Origin: Smittia aterrima
Lineage: Eukaryota; Arthropoda; Insecta; Diptera; Chironomidae
Direction of reading: 5' to 3'
DNA: 64,000 nucleotides
Assembly: GCA_033063855.1 (NCBI GenBank)
Contig: CP093831.1
Location: forward strand, 28,334,001-28,398,000
Of this stretch, positions 21,024 to 32,845 are shown piece after piece (position 1 is the first letter of the stretch; every line of letters begins with the position of its first letter). The notes beneath the pieces were generated by a model. The model had not been told where the DNA came from, did not search any database, and saw nothing but the letters and a program-made list of their open reading frames with translations. A program made the translations under genes and the position numbers.

Positions 21024-21279
21024 TGAAAAGAATCGGTGATCTTATTGATCACTAATTCTGTTGACTTTACAAGGATTTTCTATTTATCTTGAAATCCTGA
21101 AAAATGTAACTAATGAAATGCTTAGTTTGAGGGTTCGAGGTGAACTAAAATGAAACTTTATTTCTAGCTTCAAAGAGAATGAAATTGTAATAAGAATATT
21201 TGTAATAAGATGACGCAAAGTGCATCGAAAAGAAGAAAGGAATTTGAATGGTGAAATATAAGCGCTCTCAGCGCAAACA
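21024..21279 (-). repeat. 5' LTR of the BEL/Pao element
   Basis: On the minus strand it starts TGTTTGCGCTGAG and ends CTTTTCA, directly before TGGTCCTTCGAG. It contains no obvious TATA box; GCGCTCTCAGCGC forms a small palindrome near the start. Confidence 0.75.
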
Positions 21280-21721
21280 CTTCAGCTAAATGTTGGTCGA
21301 TTCGATATAAAATGCATAGACATGTTCAATTAGATTTTACATGAGATAGTTCAGGAAATGTTCAGAAACAAATTGTGCGTGACAATAAAAGGAAACTTTT
21401 GTATTTTCTTAACATGAAAGATTTGATTGAAGATTAGTTGCTGAGAAATTAACTCAAATTCTTAAGTTGAACGAACCACAGAACTTACAAAAGATTTTTC
21501 TGAAAAGTTTAAAGAAAATTTTGCCTAATCCTCTTGATCATCATTGGATTTTATCACTTCGTTCACTTTATTTAATTCAGTTTTTATTTACATTCATTTC
21601 CATGAAATCTCTTTTCTTTTGGCTTTCCCTTGGATCAACTCGAACATGAAAAAGATTTCACTTTAACGAACTCGGCAATTTCAGTGAAAAGGCGAAGCAA
21701 TCACTTCAATGTCACTAAAGT
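21280..21721. other. Residual IR spacer beyond the retroelement
   Basis: ATGTTGGTCGATTCGATA, ACAAATTGTGCGTGA and GAACGAACCACAGAACTT repeat, in order, sequence found in the spacers of the IR array (15,447-15,600; 4,160-4,210; 10,710-10,750). This marks the old right-hand limit of the array. No gene. Confidence 0.55.
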
Positions 21722-22326
21722 CTAATTAATCCGCTTTTGATGAATTACCGACGAAACACAAAATGTGCAGATGTTCGAACGAAAGTCGATAAGCTTGCTG
21801 TCCATGACGATCTTCTTGGATGATGCTTCAAAGCAAGGCTGTCGACATGAAGAATTTGCTTTAAAATCGAACAATAAATCATTTTTGCATGAAAGTTTTT
21901 CTCAAAAAAAAGTTTTTCTCACCAATCATCAGCGAAGCACTCAAATGTGAAATGTAAGATTTCGCCAGTCGCAAAGTCTCAATCTTGGATAATTTTCTAT
22001 TTTTCGGTTCAGTGGGTATCAAGAGCCGTAAAGTGTTGAACGCTGAGTTGACGCTAAACAATGAACTTTGACAAATTAAGCAAATCATGATTGAACTGAT
22101 TTAGTCGGAGACTTTAATGAAATCGATACCTGTGAGTCCGATAGCGTTCACGTGCATTTGCTTGGTTGCGCTGCTTGTGGGACATCGCATCTAACTCACT
22201 GCTCGTCTCGTAACTATCACTAAAGGTAATTACACATTTTCCATCCTCGCCGCAATTTTCTTTTGCAGTGAAACTTTCGGCGAAATTAAAATTCAAGTCA
22301 ACGCTTCTTTCGTATAATTCCATCAT
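21722..22326 (-). CDS. bHLH transcription factor, paraxis/scleraxis (TCF15) type
   Basis: Three exons join in frame: 22326-22130, 22053-21923 and 21858-21722, giving about 154 aa. The basic region (QRNQANARERYRTH, residues about 52-65) is split from helix 1 by the first intron. The loop and helix 2 read LIPTEPKNRKLSKIETLRLA and SYISHL. This matches the class A bHLH group of vertebrate paraxis/scleraxis and the fly gene CG33557, as does a C-terminal ICTFC motif in exon 3. It should bind E boxes as a heterodimer with Daughterless in the nucleus and act in mesoderm or muscle-attachment development. The donors are GTATCG and GTGAGA. It lies just outside the IR array. Confidence 0.85.
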
Positions 22327-25300
22327 TTAACATTCAGACATGTCGCCAATCTCAAAGGTTTCGCGTTCTTATTGTGAGGAAGTGAACTAAGAAGTTTTCT
22401 TTTAAACTTATTTAACTCGAAGGATTCATTTTCTTAAAAAGATTTTGTTTGTTGACTCCGACACGTTCGAAAAGAGACTGAATCATCTGAATCTTTAAAC
22501 GACTCTCAAGTCGAATCATTTCTTGAAAACTGAAATGAAAGAAACTTCTGTTTTAAGCATTAAGTCGTTTGAGAGCAAGAAACCAATTTGGAAATCATCT
22601 CAAAAGATCGCATCAGCAAATGAAGTGACGACGACTTTTTATGTCGCAACTGAAATGACTTATTATGATGTTCACGAACCCAAACAAACAAAAATTTCTG
22701 TGGCAACGACGGAGCGAGCGTGAAAAGTAAATAAAAACATAAACAAGTGGCAAATGTGGCTTCGAAGGATTCTCTCCGTTTACACGCAATTTCCGGTTCC
22801 ACTTAAAAACTCGAGAATCTTCGAGTCTCATCTCCTTCCCTTCGATTTGCTACTCAACTTCTCACAATCTCACATCATAAGAAGCAATTAAAATCGTAAT
22901 GAGATTAAATCTTAATTAACCATGTGTTGATTAAATGTTGAAGTGTTTCGTGCTTCAACGGATTCAACGATTTACAAGCAAAAGGGAAATGAAAATTTAA
23001 ATAAAATTCCATGAGAGAAAAATAAAATCCTCTCTCGATGCGATTTGTAGACTTTAATGATCAACTCAACGATTTTGTCTTCAATTTGTTTGTTATTGCC
23101 AAGGCAAACGAACTTCTCAATTCAATTGTTGGTCCGAATCGAGGTCAAATTTCTTTTTAAAAAATTGAATTTATAAAAAAAATTCTTAGACGATTTTCCT
23201 TCGGAAAACTCTCGACCATTTCCATTTCACTGGAATTTCTCATTTTCCAGAAAAAGAGAATTTTCTACTTGAGTTTATCTTGGTTGAAATAAGCGCCTCC
23301 TTCCTTCATTCTTCTTCTTGTTATCGCAAAGCACAAGAGAAAGATTTTCTCATCGGATTGGAATAATTTTGTTTTCAAGGATTTTTTAGATGGGCTCATT
23401 AGTCTAAGAGTTTTGTTGTGAAATCCTTGAGACTTTAATAAACGCAATAAATTATTCTCGCTCTAAAAATATCTTCCCCGAGTCTCGTTAAAGTCAAATC
23501 GCGTAAACATTCACTTCGCTTGACACGTTCATCGAGTCAAACAAATGTTTGCATGCAATTATTTCTTTCCATTTATCGCAAATATTTCATTGCAAAGCGA
23601 GTGTGAAAGCAAATGTAGTAGCAAGCGTAGGCGAAAGTAAATTAAAGTTTAAAGTTTCGTTTGAAAGGCCGCAATTAGATTACACAAAACTATCAAACTC
23701 ACCCTCGAAGCGTGCAATTTACAATGCAAAAAAAAGAAATGCTTAAAACAATGGAAAATGTTGAAACGTTAAATAAATGTTTTACTAAACGAGCTCCGCT
23801 TCAAATAGAAAAGCATTTTTCACACATAATCATTTATTATCGTGTCACATAAAGAGAACTTTTCCAAATTGCACGAAGCAATTGCACAAAACAAAAAGTT
23901 CTTTCTCTTTTTCGTTGTCGAGTGTGAGCTTAAACTTGCCTATCGCAATTGTCACAACAATTTGTCTTCTTCTTCGTTGAAGTGCGATTAAAAGTTGAAG
24001 AAGCTTTAAAGAAGGATTTGACGAAGGAGAAATATTTTTATTAAACTAACAAGGAAATGTAAGTTGTGAAAAGATTTTTCAATATTCAACATTCGCTCGG
24101 AAACATGACACAAAAAGAAAACATTTCTTCCTCTATGAATATATTGAATATCCAGAAATAAATTCGAATGGCGAAACGAAATGAAAAGAAAAGCTGCAGT
24201 GTAAGGATTCAATTTTTAATATAATTTTGTGAATAGCTCATGACACTTTTGTCGAATGTTGAATTGAATTTGAGAAAGGGATTCGACTTGGAGAAGTCAC
24301 AATAACGAAAGAAAGATTCATTTGATTTTCGACTAACTTTTCTTTTTATTAATAAAACATTTAAACCTAACAAGGACTCCTACACATTATTACTTCGATA
24401 CCGTGGACTTAGTCAATCAAAATTATTTGCAGAACAAATTTGTTTTTCTTTAACGACAACAACTTCGTCGACGCAAATTTTCGATTAAATAGACTTATCT
24501 ATTGAAGCTGTGGTGATTATATAAGGCATTTTAACTTCTTCATTCTGCTATAAACATTGAGTGTAATGAAATTGAAGTTTCATGTGACGACTTTTGTTTA
24601 GAATAAAAGTTTTCTTTATCAACGAACAGAGGAGAGAGTGAGTGAGAGCTTCCTGTAGCCTAATTGATGTTGAGTGATACTAACAGTTCCAAAGTTTAAA
24701 TCAATTATAAATACATGGTCTGGCTTCGTCGTCCTATGCTTTCATCTCTCCTCCCTCTCTCTGCCTTTACATTATGATACTGAGGGTTAACCTCTTACAT
24801 GGGTGGACACTTGATGATGTCATAATAAAATTTGCGTGTACATTTATGAGCTTCATTAAAAATGCAAACCGCTTTTACTCTCATGAAAGTTAATTCACGA
24901 ATGTGATTAAATTATGTTTGCTGTAGACTGTTGCAGTCACAGTTTTAATTGTCCACTTACAGCACTTTTCAACTGAGATTTTACTAACGAAAAGTCCATC
25001 AATCTTTAAATTAGTCGATCATCAGAAAAGTTATCAACAGAAAGTTTTTTGGTTATTGCAAGAAGATAAGTCAACTTTGAAAGATGAAGTTGTTAACAAA
25101 CTTCTCAAGATTATTTCTCTAAATGTTTGAATATCAATTGATTCTGAGTTTAAAGCAATATTATCCTCAATGTCACACAAGTCGTGTTTCTCTAATATCG
25201 TACATGGATACTTTATTTACAGACATTTAACTTACTCAGCTCACCAACTTGATGGTGAAGGATGGATTTCTTGATGACAACGAACATTTAAGTTGTTGGA

Positions 25301-25453
25301 GAGAGAGAGCAATGACATCAACACTTCGCTGTATTCACTGAGCTGCTTATCGACTTCGTTGTAGTTTTAAACTCAGATGGATGGCTATGATATTATTAGA
25401 TGTTGATTTCCACGAATAAAGTTAATTGGATACGACTTAGATGAGTTCTTAGG
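22327..25453. other. Gene-free stretch between bHLH and CARP genes
   Basis: No coding region can be supported. It presumably contains bHLH upstream control sequence. A TATATAAGG at about 24,520 and a TATAAATA at about 24,705 look like TATA boxes, but no gene follows either. Confidence 0.4.
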
Positions 25454-28209
25454 CTAGTTTTGATTCTTATACGAGTTGAAGACTGAATCGAAGTCTCGAT
25501 TGCGACCTGGTGTTAGAAGCTCGGGTGCCCATTTGTTTGCCTTGTAGTACATTTCTCTATACATCGATGGACAGTTTTGCTGTTGGTTCTGTTTTAGAAA
25601 ATAAATTTTAAATATTATATAATATATTTAAGTATTAATATAATATATTTATATAATATATTTCATGGTTAGAAAGAAGTTTTCCTTACCTTGCTAAAAT
25701 CTATATTCGTTCTTATAGTCCTATGATGAAGTTGCTGGAGAGGACGTGCATTGTTACCTAATGGAGCTTTGGGTGTTTGCTCTGATCCTTGCATCAGTCT
25801 TCTCAATGCGTACAGCTAGAAAAAGGAATTTCACCGAAGCGAAAGAAAAATATATTTACTCAAACTTTCAGACTTTGAAGTATAAATTTACCTCTTGTTT
25901 GGTTATGTAAATTGGTTTGTTGAGAATGATCCACACAGTGCTTTCCCAACAGCCTGGATGTGTGGTGGATCCCTCGTACGTCATGTACTGATCAGTGTTG
26001 GGGAGTAAAGACCTTAATGCTAGATGTCTTATTTGAGTGGAAGAACCTGCGAGCGTTGAAAATCAGAACGAATGCATAATTAAAATTTATGCATAAAATA
26101 AACATTTCGCTTCTTCCTCTTTTCGCCCAAGCAAGTACTCAAAGTCAACAACATTCATGGCAAAGCACAGGCGAGAGCATTATGTTCTTCCACCACCCAC
26201 GAGACAGAAACACATCAACACATTTTTTGGATGTCGAATCAAGGCAACTTCAAAAGGAGCCGAATATTAAATTTGCATTTTCAAATTAGCGAGGAACTCG
26301 CTGGGGAGAAAGTTTTGAAAAGCCCGAAGGCGACGAATTTTTGTTGACTTTGCGGAAGGTCTAGACGAGATTTAAAGTCGACGATAGTTAAAGGAAGCTC
26401 TCACCTTTAAAAGTTACTTTGTTAAACGTGCTAGTTATTATTCTAAGTTCAGGATTCGGCGTCTCTCCGATTTGAACCATTAGAGATATTCCAACGATTC
26501 CTTGTGCTTTGTGTTGCGCCTCCGACATGTTATGATACAATTCTGTGTTGAATCCGTATAATTGGATCTTCGAGGTGAAAGGAAAGAAGATAAATAAATA
26601 AATAAATAAACAAGTTTCAATGTAAAAAGTTGTCGGAAAGGTGAACATCGCGATGTTGAGACTTTAGCATAATTTTGTTTCTAAATGTAAATTTCAGGCG
26701 AAGCTGTTACACTCTCTTCCAGTCTCTATTTCATTATCCTCGCGGAATTTCTCCTCATCGGATGTAAATTCCATCCTCTCCTTATGTTTTGTCTTCCCTT
26801 AAAATCTCAACAGATTTTTCCCTGCCGCGTGCTTTATTATGCGAGAAGCGGAAAAAGTCTGCTGAGAATTTTAATTAAGAAATCATATAAACTTCAACAA
26901 AACATTATTGGCATGCAAAAGCGTATGTTGTGATGCGACGTCTTTCCGATGTTTCGAAGCGAAGGCAAGAGAAGTTTCCGAAACAACTTTAAACAAGGAA
27001 GCATTATGAATATTAAAACTCACTTCGCCAGGGAATGAGTAGCCGTGGATTTGATGCTCCGATCCTTGGTTATTTTCCGTTCCGTAATGAATGTAAATTT
27101 CCTCAAATTGATATCTGTAGGCTAGAAGTGCAATGAAAATGAATTTTTATTATCACAGCGATCATGGACTTTTTGATGTGTTCGCGGGCGATTTAAACGA
27201 ACCTAGAGGACCGCCTGAAATATTCACATGCTGCTTTGTATCTTTGTCTACACGGAACACAAGTGATTGTCCGGTGTTGTGAAGAAGCCCCGTGACCTGA
27301 ACACGAACGTCGATAGAAGGGAAACTCTCGTTATTATTTCTCGAAACATTATTTGCATTTTGTTAACAACCTTATGCTTATCTATGTGAAGTGGCCGTAA
27401 GTATGGATCAAATAACAATTTGTCTGGCTCAATGTTGATGGGCGACTGACGGCGGCCTTTGTTGCACATGTACCAAACTGGATTTATGAGACCCCAGAAG
27501 CCTAACAAAATCAATTGAAGCAACATGTCAGTTTTAATTGAAGTTCATTATTCAACACTTATCACATTTGACTTTAATGAAACTAAAGCTTTCACTCACC
27601 GGGACCGGAAATGCCATCGTATGTCCACCACTCATCCCAACTTGCTCTGATATCTATTGAGGAGACAATTTAAAGTTCTTAGAACAACTTTTCTTCTTGA
27701 ATTCACAAGTTCAATTGTTTCACTTTAAATTCGCATAAATTATTTCGTTAATCGTCCTCTTTGATTTATTGAAATTCATTTGAAACATTTTCATTGGAAA
27801 TAACTTTTAGTTTTGAAATTACTTTTGATTGTGAAATTAATAAATTATCATTAAAAGTTCGATAAAGAAATCAGCACAAAAATAATCAATCTAAGTCAAA
27901 GAAAATTGCATTTCAACATTTTCGGTTAAAGTTTTTGTGGCTTTTTTGGGTTTCTTGCTGTCTCAAGCAATAAATGTTTTCCGCAAAATTGTTTTTGCCG
28001 AGCAATTTCTTATCAAAATAAATAAAAATAAATCAACTTTGAGAATTTGTTTTGAGGTCACTTAAGACGTCACTTAAGAGGTGATAAGCTTAAGATTAAT
28101 TAGGCGGAGAATAAATTAACGAAATAATCTTTGCACTTTGATTCACTTGTTAATTACCATTTGTCGTCAACAAAAGAATTATAACATTTATTCCTAACTT
28201 CACTAACAT
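25454..28209 (-). CDS. Carbonic-anhydrase-related protein (CARP X/XI type), secreted
   Basis: Nine exons (28209-28158, 27653-27600, 27501-27371, 27296-27203, 27121-27024, 26567-26418, 26047-25892, 25815-25690, 25588-25454) join in frame to about 331 aa. A signal peptide (MLVKLGINVIILLLTT) precedes WWTYDGISGPGFWGL, GRRQSPINIEP and MTYEGSTTHPGCWE, the order of an alpha carbonic anhydrase. Zinc ligands are lost: the position of His94 reads Tyr (EEIYIHYG) and that of His119 reads Gln (GEIQLYGFN); only His96 remains. It is thus catalytically dead and should act as a secreted binding protein, as do CA10/CA11 and fly CARPs in the nervous system. The exon 6 donor GTAACT is preferred over GTGAGA 13 bp further on because only it keeps the frame. 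Confidence 0.9.
25611..25664. repeat. AT-palindromic tract (TATAATATA)
   Basis: This is a run of ATATAATATAT-type palindromes within the last intron of the CARP gene. Similar tracts are at 33,256-33,278, 37,609-37,653, 42,792-42,827 and 45,921-45,946. Confidence 0.6.
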
Positions 28210-29969
28210 TATTCAATTTATAAAATCTTGATTTCGATTCTAAAACACTTTTCGAATATTTTTTAAAGAGCCGTTTAACTTCTCGCGATTAAGATTTAAA
28301 TTTCCATAAAAGTCTTCATCGGTTGGATTCTTAATCAACACTGAGTCCTCAGTTATCACTTCAATTGAACTCCACGATTACGCGAATACAAATTTACGCT
28401 TCTGTACGAGATAGACATAATCGCTGTTGACATGTTTGTGCAATATTTTTTGTTCCTCTCAACTTCGATTTATTTTTATTTGATTTCAACAATTCACAGA
28501 CATCGAGGATTCAATTTGAGCATCGAGTTTGTTTCGCGTGGACTAAGTAGCATTGTTTAATGCTTTTTTGATCAATAATTTATTTCACGAGCAGACTTCT
28601 CGATTAGAATGATCCAATTTGTAACACAATCACGTTTGAAAGATTGTCTCTCACATGAGTGAAAGCCAGACCGCTCCAAATCACCCGAATCACGACACCG
28701 CGCAAAGCATTACAAACAGAATTAAACTTTCACAGCGGATTGAGATAAATTGAATATGCGAGTTAGAAGCATCTGATTTTATTGATGGCTTTCGACTTAC
28801 TGACTAACAGTTTAATTCTTTTAGTTTGATCGGAACAGCGGAGAAGAAAAACCGAAAATCTCGTTGGATTTTCCGTATTTTGTTGTTGGGAAAGTCAGTT
28901 TCACGAGGAAAAGTCTCCAAAAATTGCATTCCCGGTAGAAATCGAGAGAGAAGCTTCTCTCAAATTTTTCGTAGCAACGTGTCTCTGTGACATGCGCAGC
29001 TTTGCTGAGGAAAAGCGAAAGTCTTTCTTCCCGTCTTTTGTTTGAACGCGTGAAATGTTAACACAAATATTAAACCGAGATTTACTTCGTTTCTCTGTGT
29101 AATTAACATCTCTTCCCCCTCGAGCTTCTCGAGTTTAATGAAATAATTAAAAATTATTCAAAACTTTTCTCTTGACGTTCTTTTACGACTCGTAATTCGC
29201 GGTTCAAAGAGTTTGATTGTAACAGCTAAGAGATTACTGAGATTTTTTTTTTGAATAATCCGAGATGTTTGATGAGAGTTGACAAACAGATTTATCGAAC
29301 AAAGGGAGCACACAAATTGATATGTAAGAAGAAGTTTGTTTGGAAATGGGATTTGTGAAGTTCACAAGAAGCTTACGAGAAGATTCAGTGGCGAAGGGAA
29401 ATCTTGATAATTGAATTAGAAATCAAGTTTACTTTGATAATCATGAAGCTCCCCAAACCGCGATCAGTGTTAAACTAAAATTTCAAAAACCCTTCGAAAT
29501 CACGCTCAAGGGAGTAATTCGTTTCAATTTGTTGAAAACCTAAAATTCAAGATTTTTTTGCTCCCGTCTCTTCAGTAATCTCTTCAGTTATGCTTCGTCA
29601 AATAAAATCTCAAGTCCAATGAGATGTTTGTTTATGGCAATCAATTATTTCTCTGGCGCCATTTGTTGTTTGGCGCGCCAGACAGACTCGAGGAATAAAA
29701 AAGAAATAGTTTTATTTATCCAGTCTGAATTGATTTCTTTCCATCGCCCTCAAATATGAAATGTTATACGCTCGTCTTCAGATATGAAAGAAGGCGAAGA
29801 AAAGCTTTTAAGAAAATTGATTTAATTTTTCCGATGACTGGAGAGATGATTGAGCGGAAAATTCCTTGACGTTAGAACTAGAAATATCAGGGAAAGTCGA
29901 GTGGTTAAAGATTAATCGTCAAATGGTGACAACAATCAATAAATATTTTTAAATATTTTCAATATAATA
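28210..29969. other. Gene-free stretch upstream of the CARP gene
   Basis: No exon can be supported on either strand. It includes the presumed CARP promoter. A GC-rich patch at 29,656-29,690 (TGGCGCCATTTGTTGTTTGG) stands out from the AT-rich surroundings. Confidence 0.35.
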
Positions 29970-30120
29970 CAGTTGCGTGCAAAATCTTATGGCATTATGT
30001 TTTAAACTAGAGAACTGACTCTTATTTCATAGTTTTAATGGTCTTGAGACAAATGATTAGTTTAGTTATGATCAATACTTTGTCGAATATCCTTTTGCTT
30101 TGATCACAGCCTTGCCGATG
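29970..30120 (+). mobile_element. Tc1-like terminal repeat, left end
   Basis: After a TA dinucleotide the sequence starts CAGTTGCGTGCAAAATCTTA, a typical Tc1 end, and about 100 bp on reads CTTTTGCTTTGATCACAGCC, another common Tc1-terminal motif. An inverted partner of about 25 bp lies at 33,233-33,257. No transposase lies between. Confidence 0.6.
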
Positions 30121-30139
30121 TGACACAATAACTAATCAA

Positions 30140-30182
30140 AGTTCGCCACCTACGGCCTAAGACACAACCACGCGCCCCGCGA
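30140..30182. mobile_element. Fragment of the CTCCGGCC-ended element
   Basis: CTACGGCCTAAGACACAACC followed by a GC-rich CGCGCCCCGCGA matches the start of the insertions at 54,920 and, reversed, 3,400. It lies immediately before the pickpocket fragment and may mark the breakpoint by which that fragment arrived or was cut. Confidence 0.55.
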
Positions 30183-30242
30183 ATCAAAATAAATTATTTT
30201 TGATTAAAAATAAAATTCTAGTTTTCTTCAAATTTCCTTTAG

Positions 30243-30559
30243 AGTTTTATCCTTTCATTTATAAACGAAGCTTCACGTTCATTGATCTGGTTTCTTACAC
30301 TGGAGGAACGCTTGGATTTTTCCTCGAATTTTCTCTGATCTCGTTTGTGGAAACTGTTTATTACTTCGACGATCGAGTTGTCTTTGATTTTCTGAGAGGA
30401 AGAAAAATTGCAGAGCAAGTCAATCATACTGAAAACGTCGAACCAATTTTTATAAGTTTTAGAATGAGAAATGTGAACAAGTTAGGTCGCAGTTGGGTGG
30501 AAACATATCAAACCTCTTTTTTTGTTGGATTCTTGAGTAAATTGATTGTAACAAAATGA
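30243..30559 (+). pseudogene. Pickpocket (DEG/ENaC) channel, last-exon relic
   Basis: The exon begins after a CCTTTAG acceptor and runs open to the stop at 30559. FTFIDLVSYTGG and LGFFLEFSLISFVETVYYF are the pre-membrane and second membrane segment signature of insect pickpocket sodium channels, which sit in the plasma membrane of sensory and epithelial cells. The remaining exons (first membrane segment, Cys-rich extracellular domain) are absent upstream, where mobile-element ends lie. The piece is about 105 codons against about 500 for a full protein, so it is non-functional on its own. Confidence 0.75.
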
Positions 30560-30713
30560 TTAAGTAGTTGAACAATTTTCGTTATGTCTATCGAACAATG
30601 AGAAATCCCCGTTCCTAATGTTTTCTCGAAAATCGTTAAATATGACTCAAGGAAAATCGAAATAATTAAGAAAATCTTTAGTTTTGTGTGAAGAGCTGAA
30701 AGAAAAAGTGTGA

Positions 30714-32845
30714 ATGAAAAGTTTTGTTCTGATATTTTGGATTGCAAGTGCAGTTTGTAAAATACAAATTGAAGAAATTAGCGAGAATGGGAAAGCAACG
30801 GCTTTGGCTTTTGAGAACATCACGAAACATTTATTTCAATTGGAGACACGAATGTTCATCAACAATTATGGCGTCGACTCAAATACGTTGACGTGGCTTT
30901 TGCTTGAGAACTTGAACAAGAAGGGAATGCCATTCAAGCTGCAGAATCTACAAGTTGTTACGGATCCTATGTACGACACTTTAGGATATGAGAAAATTAT
31001 TCTCGACTCTTCAGCTTTTGTGATCTTTGACTCTTTTGCAAAGCTCCAAAAGTTCAACACGAAAATGGCTCTGACAAACGAATACTACAAACCGATCCAA
31101 CTTTTCATATACTGTCAAAAAGCAACAGTTAAAGAAATTAACTCTTTAGCAAAAGATGTATCAAAAAGGCATTTGAACAAACATAGACCAGAGTGCGGAC
31201 CGGATTTTAAATCCGGTGAAAAATGTTACAGACGAAAGGACATGACGGACATTATCCAATTCGAATACTTTCTGGTCGATGAAGCGACATCCGTCAAGCT
31301 TATGACATTTCTTTGGTATTCACCTGGAAAATGCGGAAAACTGCATTTGAAGCAAGTCAACAGGTTCAACAAACTCACAAAGAAATGGGAAAATGATAAG
31401 TTTGTTTTGCAAAAACTTGAAAATATGCACAATTGCAAAATTGGGATCAAAACAGATGAATCGGACGAAATTCCAAAAATATTGAGTTCTCATCTTAACT
31501 ATCGCGAGAGCTCAAAACTTTTGTCCATATCAAATGTCATGATGGAAAGAGCTTGTTACGACAGAGTGGATACTATGATTAGAGATGAATGGAAAATGTA
31601 CACAACGAACCTTTATTCATTATCTGTTTAACTCACAATTATTCATTTTAGACTGATGCAAGCTTTGGGCAGCGATTGGCACTGGTTTACAACTTATCCT
31701 ATTCTGTATATGCCTCAGAGATTGGCAGCTCCTCCAGGCGGACTTTATTCAGAATATGAAAAGCTTTTGATGCCTTTCGACTTCTACACTTGGGCTTTGA
31801 TCGCAGCAACGTTTTTGGCCTCATTCCTGATGATTCTGATTTTGTATTTCGTGAAACGATCGATAAGAGATTTCGTTATTGGCCAAGAAATCACGACACC
31901 TTCACTAAACGTCATTCAAATCTTTTTCGGGATCTCACAAGTCGTTGTGCCTCAAAGAAACTTCGCGAGATATCTGACAATGTTATTCATCTTGTTCTGC
32001 CTAATCATACGAACTGCATGGCAAAGCAAAATGTACGAGTTCATGCAGAAAGATGTTGCTAAACCAGAAGTTCAAACTGTCGAGGAGATGATCGAGCAGG
32101 GCTACACATTCTACATGGAACCGTTTTTTGACTACAATGAAAAGGAAACTGAAATAGTAAAAAGGTTGAAAAATATTTTCTATTGTTGAACAAATACAAA
32201 ATTTCACTTAATTTTAGGGGAAAAGTCGTCATTGAATTTTCAAAAAACATCGTCGAGAGCAAAATTTTTGAACCTGATTTCAAAGGAGTTTTACAATCGA
32301 ATCTCACCTACGAAGCAGAAATGGCAAATAAGACGGAAGGAAGATTTGCAAAACGAACGAGAAAAGAAGAAATCTTCTTTAAAATGTGCGGGATGCAGTT
32401 TGTAGCTCACGATTATTTTTTTGGAATCTTTGATTTAAAGTCTCAGCAGCTCATCACAGCTGGAATCATCCAACATGTGACATATGAAAAATGGAAGAAA
32501 GAAATACGAAAGCAAAGCTTGAAACATTCGATAATTAAAGAACCGAAAGTGTTAACCATGCAAATGCTTGAGCCTGGATTTGTTATCTGGTCATCAAGCT
32601 TAACTTTCACACTTTTCGCATTCTCATTGGAATGGTTGATCACTTTGAAAGATTACATCGTGGCCAAGTACATTCTTCGAGCATTTCTTCAATTGCAAAA
32701 TCGTTCAGAGTGGCCACAAAAATTACCAGAAAAGTCAAACAAACGGGAACTTGAAATGAGAGAGGAAAATTTTGAAAGAATGAGAATTAAGATCGAAAGG
32801 AAATTTCCTAAGTGCTTAGAGAAGAAATTTGAGTTCAAAGAATGA
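30714..32845 (+). CDS. Divergent ionotropic receptor (IR), copy H
   Basis: This is a three-exon IR of about 674 aa on the opposite strand from the array: exons 30714-31597, 31652-32164 and 32218-32845. Junctions are phase 2 as in the array, but the donors are weak (GTACAC and GTTGAA). The signal peptide is MKSFVLIFWIASAVC. RMFINNYGVDSN, the first membrane segment, pore (TPSLNVIQIFFGISQVVVPQ), second membrane segment (LIIRTAWQSKMYEFMQKD) and last membrane segment (PGFVIWSSSLTFTLFAFSLEW) are all in place. It is clearly more diverged than the array copies and has a longer charged tail (KKLPEKSNKRELEMREE-like). It lacks the clear Inr/DPE promoter of the others. It lies between inverted Tc1-like ends. 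Confidence 0.86.

Larger units (their letters stand above)
16722..21279 (-). mobile_element. Gag-only BEL/Pao-type LTR retroelement
   Basis: The element is read on the minus strand. The 5' LTR is about 21024-21279, with canonical TG...CA ends. A TGGTCCTTCGAG sequence, suitable as primer-binding site, follows directly at 21023. The leader is long and repetitive (GGCGAGCGA units, 19.3-21.0 kb) and carries a Tc1-type insertion. Gag lies at 19186-17387. The 3' LTR (about 16722-16960) shares a long near-identical stretch with the 5' LTR (TTTGTAATAAGATGACGCAA) but lacks its last 20 or so bases where the foldback begins. There is no protease, reverse transcriptase or integrase between Gag and the 3' LTR, so it could move only with help from another element. 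Confidence 0.8.

Noticed and set aside
22523..22831. Overlapping open frames on both strands upstream of the bHLH gene
   Set aside because: No domain, no splice signals in a consistent frame, and biased composition; best read as non-coding flank.
26388..26648. Long minus-strand open frame beginning with a Phe-rich hydrophobic run
   Set aside because: Only its middle (26567-26418) is a real exon of the carbonic-anhydrase-related gene; the hydrophobic start is intron translated by chance.
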